Assembly: GCF_004210375.1 (NCBI RefSeq)
Contig: NC_134829.1
Location: 30,458,034-30,522,033 of the forward strand
Length of the DNA stretch: 64,000 bases
Direction of reading: 5' to 3'
DNA from: Tachypleus tridentatus
Lineage: Eukaryota; Arthropoda; Merostomata; Xiphosura; Limulidae
Below, piece by piece: positions 26,301 through 36,465 of the stretch. The notes under the pieces are model-generated. The model searched no databases. It was given only the letters and a program-made list of their open reading frames with translations, and was not told where the DNA came from. Made by a program: the position numbers and the translations under genes. How positions within the stretch are numbered: the stretch's first letter is position 1; each line of letters starts with the position of its first letter.

Positions 26301-29300
26301 ATTATGCACCATGGTTTAAGGAACATTGTAGCAAGTTAGCAAATATCATTAATAACCAAGCTCTAGTGCCTGAAAAAATACTACAATCTGAAATGTTAAA
26401 TCACACAGAGCTCTCACAAAACATGAAAGAGTTACCATAAGTTTTTGTCATATGTGCTGTTGCTTAAATTATTTTGAAGGATTTGTCATCCTTGATTTGA
26501 TTTTTTAAAATCAAAACTCCAATACATATTTTAAAAAATAACTAGTTGTGGTGATATCTTGATGGGTTTGGCTTATCTGATTTTTTTACAAATAACACAA
26601 AGAAAATGCTAAATAAACAGTTCTAGTGATTGTGTACACACACACATAGTATAGAAAATCCAAGTTACCTGTATTCTGTAAGACTTTCTGTTATGAACAC
26701 CTTTCACTTCCAGGTTTGAGATTCTAGCTGGAAAAAAAAATTCTGATGTGTTGGCAGCTGGTTGTTACATTCAATTTTAATGCACACTTCAGATACTTTC
26801 AGATCTAGGAGACAACCCAATAAATCATGGGCCAGGTATGCCTAACTTAAACTCACTACTATATGTACTGGAAAATTAGGGCTACATATATTTATTTACT
26901 TTTACAGCAACAATTGCATGCTAATGATCACAATACCAACAACCACTTGTTAGTATTACTTGAACTAACTGCATTTGGTCCCATTCAAGTCTAAACCTGA
27001 GCAACAATTGGTTGAATTGAGAAAGAAAACAAACAAAATAACATGAAATCAGTAATATGTTGTGTAACTACAGCATTTCATTCCTGTAAAAGAGCACAAA
27101 GAGATGCTGAATCCACCATTAAAATCCTATAAACAAAGTTTGATTTCAGACTCAAAGGATGAGAAATTATTTTGACTTCCAAGAGTCTGGAATTGCTCTA
27201 GGTTAGTTTTATTTAGCAGAGCCCAACCCAAAAATAAAATAGTAGAAAATACCAGGCACTATTATAAAATGTTTAGTTGCCATGGTAACCTATCACCCAG
27301 TATTCTGTCAAGGCCTGTTATAACAGTATGCATTTTGATATCAGCAAAATCAACATGAACTTATTAAATAGTAAATCAATACTACTGTAATAGTAAAACT
27401 ATAATTTTACATTTAAAAAAAAAAACATCATGAATATTAAATATAAGACAACAACAAATAAACAAATCATCCAAATCCATTAAATAAAAGCAAAAGAAAT
27501 ATTTCAGATATTGGAAGCCTAAGTTATGTACGACAAAAATGAAATTGCCCTCTAACTGTAAAATTTTCATTAAATATGTTTAACAAACTCTTTCAATGAA
27601 GCCATGCATCACTGCTGTTTCAATTTTCACGGCATCAGACCAATAGTAAACATTGTATTAAGTGAAAAATGTGTGCAATTACCTGGCTCATCTTGTTGAG
27701 TAACAAACATTTAATGTATCACACAACTAAACCTGAACAATTAAATCAATTACTGTAAGCACTGATTACATCAGTGACACACAAAATAATTAAAAGTCAC
27801 AAATTCATTGATGTCACTAAACTAATCAACTGGTGGTTGCAATTATACCTACTTTCAATTACTCCAAGTATCCAGCAATTGAAATTTTGAAATTACAATT
27901 TTTCATCTTATTTGTAGGTTTAATTGATCACCAACAATTTGTAAAATAATCAACAAACTGAAATTAAGGTTTCTGAATACTGCTACTTCAGATCATCCAG
28001 GTTATCTGACTATCTGAAATGTCTACCATGTTTGTTTGTTAAGTGTAAAATTATACAATGAGATCTGATCTACTCATCAATCATATCAAAACCCAACTTT
28101 TAGTATTATAAGCTGTGATTTTGTGGAGTGTTTTTGTGGACTATTTTTTGTCATCTCATGTGCAAATAATCACTCAACAAGACCTATAATTATCACTTAC
28201 TAATGTTCACTAACTGTTCAGCACTGCATGTAAGTAACTAGACACAAAATTTAATTGTAATTGGGCATATAAACATTGTGAAATTTCTCTAACAACTTAG
28301 CTAACAGTATCATGTATCTAAGTAAACACCCAACTGATAATGTTTAAATGACAATGAATCTACTATAATTCTTACACTAACAAAATCCTATTTAAATTAA
28401 CAGACAACCATCTCTCCTTGTTTAAAAATAAAAGAAGCATTACTAGTAACAGTCACCTTATAAGTACCATACTGTGATAATATTCACTTTGTGGATGATA
28501 ATATCGAAGTTGAAACTGTCTTCTACTTTTACATCTCTAAAACAACAACATATAAAACAATAAGTATCATACATGTTTAAACCTACCTTTAGGACAGTAA
28601 TCACGTTTAAATCTTTCTGGATATACTGCAGGAGAAGTACTTGTAACAACAGTGGTGATGTTTTTTGACATGACAACTGTTTCAGCAGGCATTACATGGG
28701 TTACAGCAGACACTAAAGATACTGAAGTTGGAACAGATGTATTTGCACTACAAACTGTAGAAATTGCACTTGATAAAGGGTTTACAGGTAACTTCTTTGC
28801 TGACTGAAACTGAAAAAACAAACAAAAAAGCAATTTCATCACATATGCAAAAAATTTGAAATAGATGGCTAAGAAAACTGGAGATATATCATGGTTTACT
28901 ACACAAACTAGGATTTATTTCTGATTCCAAAATGCCCACAATACTATACATATCTAACTACTTTCAAGAAAGACAAGTCGTATAACAATAATTTAATATC
29001 ACAAGAATATGAAAGTCTTATTGCTCATATAGTATTCTATACATTGACATTCTGGAACAAACAAAAGTCCCAAGAAAGGTTCTTTAAGGGTTACACAACT
29101 AACATTTTCCCAATCAGCATAATGAGAATTTATTAATACCCCACATTTTTTTAATTTCAAGCCTTTTTTAAATCTGACTTTTGATCTTTTCTCCAGTTCT
29201 GTAAGAATTTAAGTTACTAATTAACATATTGTCAGGAAACGTTAAAAACAAAAACCTTCTGAAAGTCTAGATACACATCAATGAATAACCCTTGTTCTTA

Positions 29301-32300
29301 CACATACTATAAAGTTAAAAATAATAGTAGGATCCTGAATGATAAAAGAGGGAGAATAATGGAGCATTTTTTCCCTATCTGTACTTCATGTCATGTGACC
29401 TTCTGAATGGTTGGCTGACAAAAGACAAAGTAGTAAAAAATGTGTATATATTTTTTAAAATTGAATTTTTGCTGAGAATAAACTTGCTGTAATCTTAAGT
29501 TTATCAGCCATCTAAGTAAATTAGCTGGTTATGGATAGCTAATCTGCTAATTTCTCTTACAATCAATGGAAATGCTTCTATGTTGAGTTTTGAAGGACCA
29601 AAACCCTATAGGGTACCTTATGAAATGACTCTCAACAGGTCACAGAGTGCTATAATTAAATGGCCCAGCCTGTACTTGCTTGACTCACAATGGCTAACGT
29701 GCATGATGCTTCTGATTTTGCTAGGGAAGCAAGGCGGTCAAGATTTCTCTCAATTGAGCAATATTGACAGATTTTTCTGCCCTGTTGGTCAAAATTTAAT
29801 AATCATATAATCCAAAATAAGTATTGTACAGGGTGGAAAGGCTCCTGAAAATAAGTAATTTTATATGCATGATTACTTGAAACTCTATAGTAAAGGCCTA
29901 TCACAAAATTTCATACAAATTAGTTTATCGAGGGAAAAAAATTGTTTTTCTAAAGCTGTACAGGGAATTTTTAACTTTCATCAAAACAATAGGAAAGGTG
30001 TAGACTTTTCACAAAGCTTTTGACCAGTTACCACACAGATGATTAAGTATGATAACCACATCACCAGGTCTTAGAGAAATACAAGTTGATTAGTTTACAT
30101 TGATTAGTCTGGCCTCTTGTTAATATTTAGTTGGTACCTTAATCTTTACCTTTTCTAATTAACATTAATGATAATGATAGGGGCACTTACAGCTGATTAG
30201 AAAAATTTGCTGATATCATTAGATGGTTCAGTATTTTTGGCTCCATCAGGTAGTACAGAAGGACTGGGACTAACGGGTAAGTTGGCCAAATATCTGGCAT
30301 ATTTCTGACATTCTACTTTATTAAGTGTACGGCAATGCATTGGGATTATAGCTTGAATACTGTTTAATAAATATGAAAACCCACTCAATGGCATGAACAA
30401 AGTAAAGGATCTTGGTAAAATGACAGATAAGCCACTAAATCCATTGAATCAATACCCTACTGCTAGATTTTAAAACAAAGGATTTTAGGATATTTTCATA
30501 GATGTTGCCACCCTAAAGATGAAAAAGGCAACTGCCTCTATGTTAAAAAATTACTGGTTAGTACTCACTTTCAACAATGTATACAATTTTAGTTTCCTTA
30601 CTTAAGAAAGAATACTTACTGAATGGATAATTTCAATTAAATGTATATTTTTATTGGAGTAACCTTATGTGTGTTATGGAAGAAAAGGATCTTGGTATTA
30701 TGGTTGATGTATTTCTTAAGCCATCTAAAGCATTGTTCTGCTGCAAGTGGTGGAGAAAATAGGATGTTAGGTTGTATCTACAATGTTACAGAATACAAGT
30801 CTAGAGATATAATTTTATTATATTGGTCACTGATTAGACCACATTTGAAATACTAAGGAAGGATACTGAATTGTTGGAAAGGGTTCAGAGGAAGGCTGTA
30901 TGAAGATACCTCAAATTAAAAGGCTGTCATATGAAGACAGGTTAAGCTATCTAAAACTGAAGTGTTAGTTTCTAATTTAGGTTTTAAAGGTTATTATAGG
31001 AATTGAGAGTATCAATACATAGTGCTTTCTCATATTTAATGGTGAGAATGGTAACAAGAGAACTCAAATATAAACGTTTGTAGACTAAGAGTCACCTTCA
31101 ACTTGGACAACGTTTTGTTCGAAGGTGGTTAGTCTCTTAAATGGATTGGCTTCAAATATATATGATGCAGAAAATTTAAATGTGGTGAAAGGAAAGCTTG
31201 TTAAATAGGGGAATGATAAGGGCTAACTACAAATGTTGTATTTTTATTTTGATATTTAGTTTAGTAAATGAGATGGCCTACCTTAACCAACAGGTGACTT
31301 GTTGTCCTTATATTTATATTATGGAATGTTATTAGCTGTAGCAAAGCAGCTAAAAGAACAGCTTTGAGTTTTTTTGAGTACAAACTTTTAGATCATAACT
31401 TCATTATCCCTTGACCAATTTGAGATTTAATTACAGTTCTTGACTCTCGAGGTCAAATCCTTAACTAATGTATTTGATCACATTCAAGGTCTCATAGTTT
31501 AATATACTCTAATCCTGCCTAAAGAATTTCAGTTTGAAGGTAGGCTGATAGAGATCTGATGATAATAAAATTGAATTGGGTATACAAACACCCCACACTT
31601 GGTGCTGCTGCAGCACAAAAATATAGCTGGTGAAAAAGAAAAAAGATCTCATTAATTTACCCTGACTCTGATTAAAAGATACAAGTGCCACAGCTATTCC
31701 ATCTTCTTTCACAGAAAGATTAAAATTTCTTTACATATTTTCTCTTAGAAAAAGTGAGCAATAAGTGATTCAATATTTTTAAAAATTCTCCAGGAAATCA
31801 ATAGCATAAAAGGCCTATTTAATTTGTTGGATTTTGAGGACAAATGAACAAAAGTAAAACAATTTAAGATTTAGAAAACAGAAGGCAGAATCTAGTTAAA
31901 ACTTTGTTTCTATAACAATGACAGCTTTTGGAATGAGTTGCCAAAAGTATCATAGGCTAGCACTATACAAATGTTTGAAGGGTAGAAGCAACAATTTCAT
32001 GAAAAATTAAAGCAATAGTTTAAATTTTAACTTTTAGTGTGTGTGTGTGTGTGGATGGACATCCTTAAAGGACCAAATCAAATCACTCCAGTGGTTTAAT
32101 CAAATTTTTGATAACCTCTCATCAAACCTAGCACTGTATTTGAAATTAAAGTTAATGATTCTATTTTATAATTTATAACTTAAATATGTTTTTCTTAAGA
32201 CTTCTTTTTAGAGTATTGTAGGTAATTTTGGTTTTATTATTACAAAACTATCAGCTAGTTTGACAATTTTGTAAAGCAACTATTCTTGTATTCTATGAAT

Positions 32301-33958
32301 TATGTATGTTGCAAACTACTTGATGTGTGTGTCTCATTTATTCTTTAAAAAAAAAATCTGTAAAAATTGTAGAACAATTTACTGGAAGCAAATTTATCAC
32401 AGCACAATGATTAGAATATCAACATGTACAAATGTGCAGAGAAAGTTATTAGAATAATATATGATTTAAAAAATTCCAGACTCAAAATACAATGTTGAAT
32501 ATTATTTACATGGGCATTAAAAGACTGGGAAAGCAACTGATTCACATACCAAAACTCTCACATTGGGAGTCTTCTCAACAATGGTATTGAGTAGAAAAAA
32601 AGATAAAATTGATAATAAAACTTTAGTGTAAGAAACAATATTCTCAAGCTTTGAAATCCTAAATACAATTTACTCTTTGGTAAATTTACTTCATAATTAT
32701 TTATGAACTTTTGAAAGGTTTGCTTGATATGTGTAGTTTTACTTCTTAACATTTATTTATATAGAGATGAAGGGCTACTTCTAAATATGTTTTGTTTTGT
32801 TCTGTGGTAGTCTTCTGTTGCCTTGTTCTTATAAAACTATTTACCTCATTTGATTGCTTAATCAGAAAAAAATATAAAGGCTCAAACATGATTTATCAAT
32901 AACAACAAAAAAGATTCTAATTAATCTCTGACACAACTTATCAGTTAATTAGTGTTTATTTGAGTATGTACTATTTAATATACTACACTTACCATCTAGT
33001 ACAGCTCAAATGTTAAAGCAATATTTCCAAAGAAGTTCTAATATTACAAGCACAGTTCAGCTTATATCAACACTTATCAGTTTACTTTTTCAAGCAAATA
33101 ATAATAATTAAAGAAACTTTCATAAAGCAAATTACAGTTAATTCAAAGATTCTTAATTACCAGTGTTGTTACATGATGTTCATGTGACCAAGAAATGTTG
33201 CGAGAAAATGCCTGATTCTAGATGTAGCGTTGGACCTCATATGGAGGTTCAGGCTATAGTATAGTGGTAAGAGTCAAATTGTAGAAAAATATAGCTCAAC
33301 ATCTGGGCTAACAAACACCAATAATACCATATATTTTAATGAGTAAGGAATCTAACAAATATTTGTCATTAGGCTTAACCCTATAATGACCAAATATTTT
33401 ATTTTTTTATATTAGTTTGTAGCTATAATCTCATTTTATTTTCATAACCTTTAAACTTGCACTTACCTCATTTACTTCATTTTCAATAACCTTTTCGACC
33501 CACGCAAGTTGTTCTGCAAGAACAGATTTTTGCTCGAATGTAAAGGCGGGGTGATGCACAGCCATAGTAAGTAACAGTAGAATCTCACCAGCAACCTCTT
33601 CGTTTGACACCAAGTCAATAACTGTTTCTCGTTTAAAACCAGTCAGTATTTTGTAGAATGTATTAGAACAAGCAGGATTAGATGAATTAAGCATAGCTAA
33701 ATATACAATTAATTTGCTTCTTGTAACATTATCTCTAATATTATGGATACTGAGATCTTTTATATCTTTCTCGTTGTTAGCTTTCTGCTCTACATCCCTA
33801 AAGTGGTAGAAGTCCTTCCTTCCCAGTTCTTCGAGACACGTTCCGAAAAATCTCAACTCCAGCGGTAAACACATGTTAAGTAATCCACACATCAAATCTA
33901 CTCTTTTTGATCCATTTAGTTCTATAAACCAAGAACAAACCTCTTCTTTGCAGACCAT
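8314..33958 (-). CDS. ZCCHC14: ZCCHC14-family protein (PX-like, SAM and CCHC zinc knuckle), 12 coding exons
   Basis: Twelve exons with GT-AG boundaries and matching phases encode about 1,037 residues once one extra base in exon 7 is allowed for. Approximate layout: 1-164 conserved N-terminal region (WFIELNGSKRVDLMCGLL, ELRFFGTCLEELGRKDF); 239-330 PX-like domain; Ser/Pro-rich linker; 487-543 SAM domain; long Pro/Ser/Thr/Asn-rich region; C-X2-C-X4-H-X4-C knuckle (CYNCGAVGHRGNEC) near 994-1007; conserved tail beginning QFRLHF. Domain order and approximate size match vertebrate ZCCHC14 as I recall it; ZCCHC2 is the related alternative. Known for the family: mammalian ZCCHC14 binds CNGGN-type RNA hairpins through its SAM domain and recruits TENT4A/B for mixed poly(A) tailing. 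The same role here is inferred. The start ATG lies in a good context (GCGCCATGG). Confidence 0.9.
9085..10281 (-). CDS. ZCCHC14: ZCCHC14-like exon 11 (low-complexity region and zinc knuckle)
   Basis: 1,197 nt between TTTTGTATAG and the donor CAG|GTGTGT, phase 1 on both sides. The first codon is split with exon 10, giving GHPVQKS. The region is rich in Pro, Ser, Thr, Asn and His, including PPNHNFPFHLP, and ends with the CCHC knuckle CYNCGAVGHRGNEC. An in-frame ATG upstream at 10348 lies in the intron and is not the start. Confidence 0.93.
10282..13538. other. Intron 10 of the ZCCHC14-like gene
   Basis: About 3.3 kb of AT-rich sequence with a short (TA)n run near 10,880-10,895. No recognisable repeat family or exon on either strand. 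Confidence 0.6.
13539..13768 (-). CDS. ZCCHC14: ZCCHC14-like exon 10 (low-complexity linker)
   Basis: 230 nt between TTCATTCAG and GTACAT, phase 2 in and phase 1 out. It encodes RPVYLPNGIVSHSYNASVSS followed by Ser/Pro-rich sequence ending SSSSEESLPTKG. Probably disordered and a possible phosphorylation region. Confidence 0.85.
13769..16764. other. Intron 9 of the ZCCHC14-like gene
   Basis: About 3.0 kb. Apart from the 28-bp tandem repeat at 14,401 I see only AT-rich unique sequence. Confidence 0.6.
14401..14510. repeat. 28-bp tandem repeat, about 3.9 units
   Basis: The unit GCTCTACATTTTTACAGGAG plus TGTAATAT repeats at 14401, 14429, 14457 and 14485 with one or two changes per unit. It is a minisatellite inside an intron and likely length-polymorphic. 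Confidence 0.9.
16765..16853 (-). CDS. ZCCHC14: ZCCHC14-like exon 9 (second half of SAM)
   Basis: 89 nt between TTTTACAG and GTAATA, phase 0 in and phase 2 out. It encodes LQNLNELDLKGIGLTMGAAR then KLKKALDGF. The LTMGA-KKL pattern is the hallmark of the last SAM helices in ZCCHC14 and Smaug-type RNA-binding SAM domains. Confidence 0.92.
17462..17732 (-). CDS. ZCCHC14: ZCCHC14-like exon 8 (Ser/Pro-rich linker and first half of SAM)
   Basis: 271 nt between ATTTTCAG and GTGAAT, phase 2 in and phase 0 out. A Ser/Pro stretch (SSPTTSPLSSPKSSPYVSPP) leads into SLEQLLKKEGLRKYIQNLRG then YTIEK, which are the first two helices of a SAM domain. Confidence 0.9.
19292..19586 (-). CDS. ZCCHC14: ZCCHC14-like exon 7, with a +1 frameshift
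   Basis: Acceptor TTATAACAG|G and donor AATAG|GTGCGT. From the acceptor the correct phase reads QVVFKMPIALLGE and then hits TGA. The other frame, one base on, reads SEFMLKFFQVASNNPQSN and stays open to the donor. The exon is 295 nt where phases demand 294, so there is one extra base, most simply in the GGG run near 19,551. Family members show a similar P...VL....V..FL block across this point. The downstream part is Ser/Gln-rich (HSSTDGQHCSSSSTSS). Confidence 0.8.
20992..21058 (-). CDS. ZCCHC14: ZCCHC14-like exon 6
   Basis: 67 nt between TATGCAG and GTGAGA, phase 1 in and phase 2 out. It encodes YCSSNHHEITDEMATEMAEYL then R. The end of the exon begins the conserved motif that reads roughly YLASLP in vertebrate ZCCHC14. 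Confidence 0.83.
21599..22006. mobile_element. 408-bp mariner-type MITE in intron 5
   Basis: Terminal inverted repeats of about 28 bp: left TTAGGTTGAGAAATAATTCG then TGAGCG, right the reverse complement with four differences. TA dinucleotides flank both ends. The interior has no transposase ORF. Its ends resemble mariner TIRs, so it is probably a deletion derivative of a mariner in the same genome. Confidence 0.85.
22623..22689 (-). CDS. ZCCHC14: ZCCHC14-like exon 5 (PX-like domain)
   Basis: 67 nt between TTTACAG and GTAAGT, phase 0 in and phase 1 out. It encodes LLQHLYQDFTLSEGRRNAPQ then LPG. It continues the PX-like helix and the proline-containing loop. Confidence 0.85.
23453..23611. repeat. 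Foldback element with about 60-bp arms in intron 4
   Basis: The left arm (23,453-23,512) and right arm (about 23,549-23,611) are near-perfect inverted copies, sharing GGGTTGAGAAAATATTTTAC and GTAGAGGAG. They are separated by roughly 36 bases containing a CTTCTTCGGTCGTCGTCAGG motif. On the minus strand the loop side reads CCTGACGACGACCGAAGAAG then GTTGAAACG, which resembles a hammerhead-ribozyme core such as those in Penelope-like element termini. Confidence 0.75.
25442..25510 (-). CDS. ZCCHC14: ZCCHC14-like exon 4 (PX-like domain)
   Basis: 69 nt between CCTGCAG and GTATGT, phase 0 on both sides. It encodes VTWARRTTEILKTNQEMFNF then HQK, the strand-turn-helix portion where a V.W...T.I.KT..E...F pattern is typical of the family. 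Being symmetric, it could be skipped without a frameshift. Confidence 0.85.
26669..26727 (-). CDS. ZCCHC14: ZCCHC14-like exon 3 (start of PX-like domain)
   Basis: 59 nt between TTTTCCAG and GTAACT, phase 1 in and phase 0 out. It encodes ARISNLEVKGVHNRKSYRIQ, the first strands of the PX-like fold. Too short for ordinary ORF detection; found by splice phase and domain continuity. Confidence 0.85.
26728..28586. other. Intron 2 of the ZCCHC14-like gene
   Basis: AT-rich, no recognised repeat. A short stretch at 28,463-28,524 on the minus strand looks exon-like but its phase does not fit the gene. Confidence 0.55.
28587..28809 (-). CDS. ZCCHC14: ZCCHC14-like exon 2 (linker)
   Basis: Acceptor TTTTTTCAG|TTTCAG and donor AAAG|GTAGGT, entering in phase 0 and leaving in phase 1. 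It encodes FQSAKKLPVNPLSS through to YPERFKRDYCPK, a Ser/Thr/Val-rich linker ahead of the PX-like domain. The intron to exon 1 is about 4.7 kb and contains a LINE fragment. Confidence 0.85.
30655..32010 (+). mobile_element. Degenerate CR1/L2-like LINE fragment (3' part) in intron 1
   Basis: Translated fragments across frames match the C-terminal end of CR1/L2-type reverse transcriptase ORFs: KDLGIMVDVFLKPSKAL, then TELLERVQRKAV, then LSYEDRL-like sequence around 30,930. A FWNELPK motif near 31,930 is typical just before the ORF end. Stops and frameshifts are frequent. A separate repeat (31,376-31,690) lies inside it. The plus orientation is antisense to the host gene. Confidence 0.75.
31376..31690 (+). 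repeat. Unclassified repeat, copy 1 (about 310 bp)
   Basis: Shares extended similarity with 36,150-36,465: both begin near ACAAACTTTTAG and share ACCAATTTGAGAT-like and CAAGGTCTCATA segments, then AAAAATATAGCT and ATTAATTTAC. No protein similarity or TIRs recognised. It interrupts the LINE, so it is a younger insertion or a shared internal segment of that LINE family. Confidence 0.7.
33467..33958 (-). CDS. ZCCHC14: ZCCHC14-like exon 1 (start codon, N-terminal domain)
   Basis: 492 nt and 164 codons, ending in phase 0 at the donor GAG|GTAAGT. The peptide from MVCKEEVCSWFIELNGS to ENEVNE closely follows the N-terminal block shared by ZCCHC14 and ZCCHC2: a WF motif, a Leu-rich helix with CGLLNMCLPLELRFFGTC, the YHFRDVEQKANN segment, and later LLLLTMAVHHPAFTFEQK. 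In family members this block is likewise encoded near the start. Confidence 0.93.
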
Positions 33959-34130
33959 GGCGCATTACTGACAAAAAATATCAAAAATGTCACAGTCTAA
34001 TCTAATAATTCAGCAACCACTGAAACTCAGATAGACAGTCGCCATTAGAAGCCTGACATCTAGCTAACTCTACATCCGGGTGTTTCGGATACTACGACCT
34101 TGGCCAATCGCATGTTTAGAAAAAGCGACA
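33959..34130 (-). promoter_or_regulatory. Probable 5' UTR and promoter of the ZCCHC14-like gene
   Basis: Upstream of the ATG the sequence becomes richer in CpG than its surroundings. A CCAAT box occurs in TTGGCCAATCG at 34,104-34,108 (plus orientation). On the minus strand CCCGGATGT near 34,073-34,081 resembles an ETS-type site. No clear TATA box. The transcription start is inferred, not seen. Confidence 0.4.
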
Positions 34131-34441
34131 TGTGCTACTCTTGATACCGAACATTCTTAAGCAAGGGCACACCCTAATAATCTTGATATTCCAATTTCGT
34201 TTAAATATAAAATGCTGTGATTTTTTCTTTACCTGTGAACCATTTATCTAATGTATTGGGTCATTTCATATGAAATGGCAGACTTTTGCTTAGTTGAAGA
34301 GTGACTGTGAATAAGATAAGTTGGATAAAGTAATTTCACTGCATAATATTCATTATTGACGAGAGTGCTGTGGTTTTTATTTATTTGTCATGCCACGTTG
34401 TATTATTAATTGCTTTTGTGTTTCTTTAGGACCCTATACAA

Positions 34442-35680
34442 GATGATGCCTTCGAAAGAAGGCCACTTAAAAACATCAATTTCGCGTTTAAATAAGATAC
34501 CATTTCTCAATGGACTATTCGGCGTTAGTTCCAGAAATTCTGTTCTGGTGATATGAACCTCGAGAATGAACCGCGAGGAAGGTCACAATCTGTTGTAAAT
34601 AAAGAAAGATTAAGAGCTATTGTTTAAGCTAACCCACAACGACAGTTCGGGTACTTGCTACAGACTTAGAAGTTTCCAGTGCAACTGTTTCTCGTCACCT
34701 GGCTGTAATCGGAAAGGTTAAAAAATTAGACAAATGGGTATCCCACATATTAACGGAAGGGCAGAAACTGATTAGGAACAAGAGGGAAGTCATTCTTGAA
34801 ACTTAAAACGAATTGTTTCTTGAGACGAGAAGTGAATCCTATACGAGAACCGGGAGAGATCAGGACAATGGTTAAATGCAGGTGAATCTCCAAGACTTGC
34901 GCCGAATCCGCCTTTGCACCCAAAAAAGGTTGTTGTGGCAGCATGGTAGCCCGCAGAGAGAATTATCCATTACTTCTTTCTGCAACCAGGTGAAACAATT
35001 ACAGCACGACTTTACTGCCAACAAATTGATAAAATACATCGTAAATTAACCAAGAAACAGCCATCATTGGTGAACAGGCAGAGACTTATTATGCTGCAAG
35101 ATAATACCACACCCCATACCTCACAAATCACCATTTCAAAATTGAGAGAATTGAAATATGAAATTTTGGAACATCCACCATAATCACCTAACCTATTTCC
35201 ACCTAATTATCATCTTTTTCAGAACAAAACATTTATGATGTTTGTTTTGTTTTTTTGAATTTCGCACAAAGCTACTCGAGGGCTATCTGTGCTAGCCGTC
35301 CCTAATTTAGCAGTGTAAGACTAGAGGGAAGGCAGCCAGTCATCACCACTCACCGCCAACTCTTGGGCTACTCTTTTACCAACGAATAGTGGGATTGACC
35401 GTCACATTATTACGCCCACACGGCTGAAAGGGCGAGCATTTTTGGCGCGACGGGGATGCGAACCCGCGACCCTCAGATTGCGAGTCGCACGCCTTAACGC
35501 GCTTGGCCATGCCGGGTCAAATATTTAGAAATCAGGAGGCTATTGTTAAAACCTTTGAAGAGTTTATTGTCTCCAAAATAACGGAGTTTTATAGAGACGG
35601 GATATTTTCATTAGTATCTTGTTGGGAGAAAAACCATTGCAGCAAATGGAGCATATTTTGAGTAATAAGATTGGTGTTTG
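34442..35680 (+). pseudogene. Mariner transposase pseudogene
   Basis: Fragments in all three plus frames read as mariner transposase in the right order. They include SGDMNLENEPRGRSQSV, TDLEVSSATVSRHLAVIG in the HTH region, KLDKWVPHILTEGQKL, an LQDNTTPHTS segment (second catalytic Asp in QDN), and LEHPPxSPNLFPPNYHLFQ, where the third catalytic Asp would lie in SPDL and has become Asn. After the SINE it resumes with ITEFYRDGIFSLVSCWEK. Multiple stops and frameshifts rule out function. Confidence 0.9.
35241..35518 (-). repeat. tRNA-derived SINE (family A), inserted in the mariner
   Basis: Full-length and close to consensus, from the GAATTTCGCACAAAGC tail through to GGCCATGCCGGG at the head. It sits between the LFQNKTF and FRNQEAIV segments of the dead mariner transposase, so it postdates the mariner insertion. 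Confidence 0.95.
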
Positions 35681-36149
35681 TTAAAAATATGTCATTTTAA
35701 CTGTACAATCGACCATTTTATATGAAACGAACTAATACTACTCGAAGTGAAAACTTCCTCAAAAATTCAACTAATTTACTGAATTATATTTAAGAGCATA
35801 TTTATCTTCATTACACCAAGAAATATATTTATAAGGTTAATCTGATTGAAACTTTCTTGTTTTCGTATATAAGAGATGGGTGTAGTACTTTGACAACTGA
35901 AATTGGGTAAAGTTTAAGATATACATGCTTTTAATTCCCAAGAAATAAGTTAAATACAACTTAGGTTACCCCTCACATTTCACTTCTAATCATTAAATAA
36001 TATATATATTTATATATGCTTGTTGTATGAATGCGTGGGATGAAAATTATAAAATAATTAAAGAAAGTAATTTTTGGTATCCACTGTGTACTCAGATATC
36101 AGTATTTAAGTAATACTAATAAATTTAGAGTAAAAATGAAGTTTTTTTT

Positions 36150-36465
36150 TAATTACAAACTTTTAGCTCGTAGTTCCGTTGACCTCTTCACCGATTTGAG
36201 ACCTAATAACAGTTTTGGATACAGGAGGTCAAAACCCTTCCGATTGATGTGCTTAATCGCGCACAAGGTCTCATAAATTAGTTTAATCTTATCCTTCTTA
36301 AAATAATATCAGTTTGAGGGTCAGCTGGTAACAGTCTTGATAAATGATAAAACGAAATCGGGTACACGCGCGTCCTATGCTTGATATTGCTGGCGCATAA
36401 AAATATAGCTAATAAAAAGGAAAAATGTCTTCACACATTAATTTACTCTAATTCTGCATAAAAAA
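36150..36465 (+). repeat. Unclassified repeat, copy 2 (about 310 bp)
   Basis: Second copy of the repeat at 31,376-31,690, same orientation. It has more CpG sites (for example GGGTACACGCGCGTCC against GGGTATACAAACACCC), as expected if copy 1 has lost CpGs by deamination. No coding potential recognised. Confidence 0.7.

Larger units (their letters stand above)
34256..35735 (+). mobile_element. Dead mariner transposon, split by a SINE
   Basis: TIRs of about 32 bp: left TTGGGTCATTTCATATGAAA then TGGCAGACTTTT, right the inverted TTAGTTCGTTTCATATAAAA then TGGTCGATTGTAC. TA flanks both ends (34,254-34,255 and 35,736-35,737). Without the 278-bp SINE the element is about 1.2 kb, a typical mariner length. 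Confidence 0.93.

Noticed and set aside
28463-28524. Exon-like segment on minus (RCKSRRQFQLRYYHPQSEYY) between exons 2 and 3
   Set aside because: Exon 2 leaves in phase 1, which gives an immediate stop here. Exons 2 and 3 join cleanly without it. A rare alternative exon cannot be excluded.
30197-30400. Minus ORF containing CQKYARYLANLPVSPSPS, faintly like the YLASLP motif of ZCCHC14
   Set aside because: Lies between exons 1 and 2, which join in perfect phase without it. Entry from exon 1 in phase 0 hits a stop, and the ORF stops before the nearest good donor. The true counterpart of the motif is in exons 6-7.
30398-30412. Second AAGGATCTTGGTA near the LINE start
   Set aside because: A short match only; surrounding translation does not follow the reverse transcriptase.
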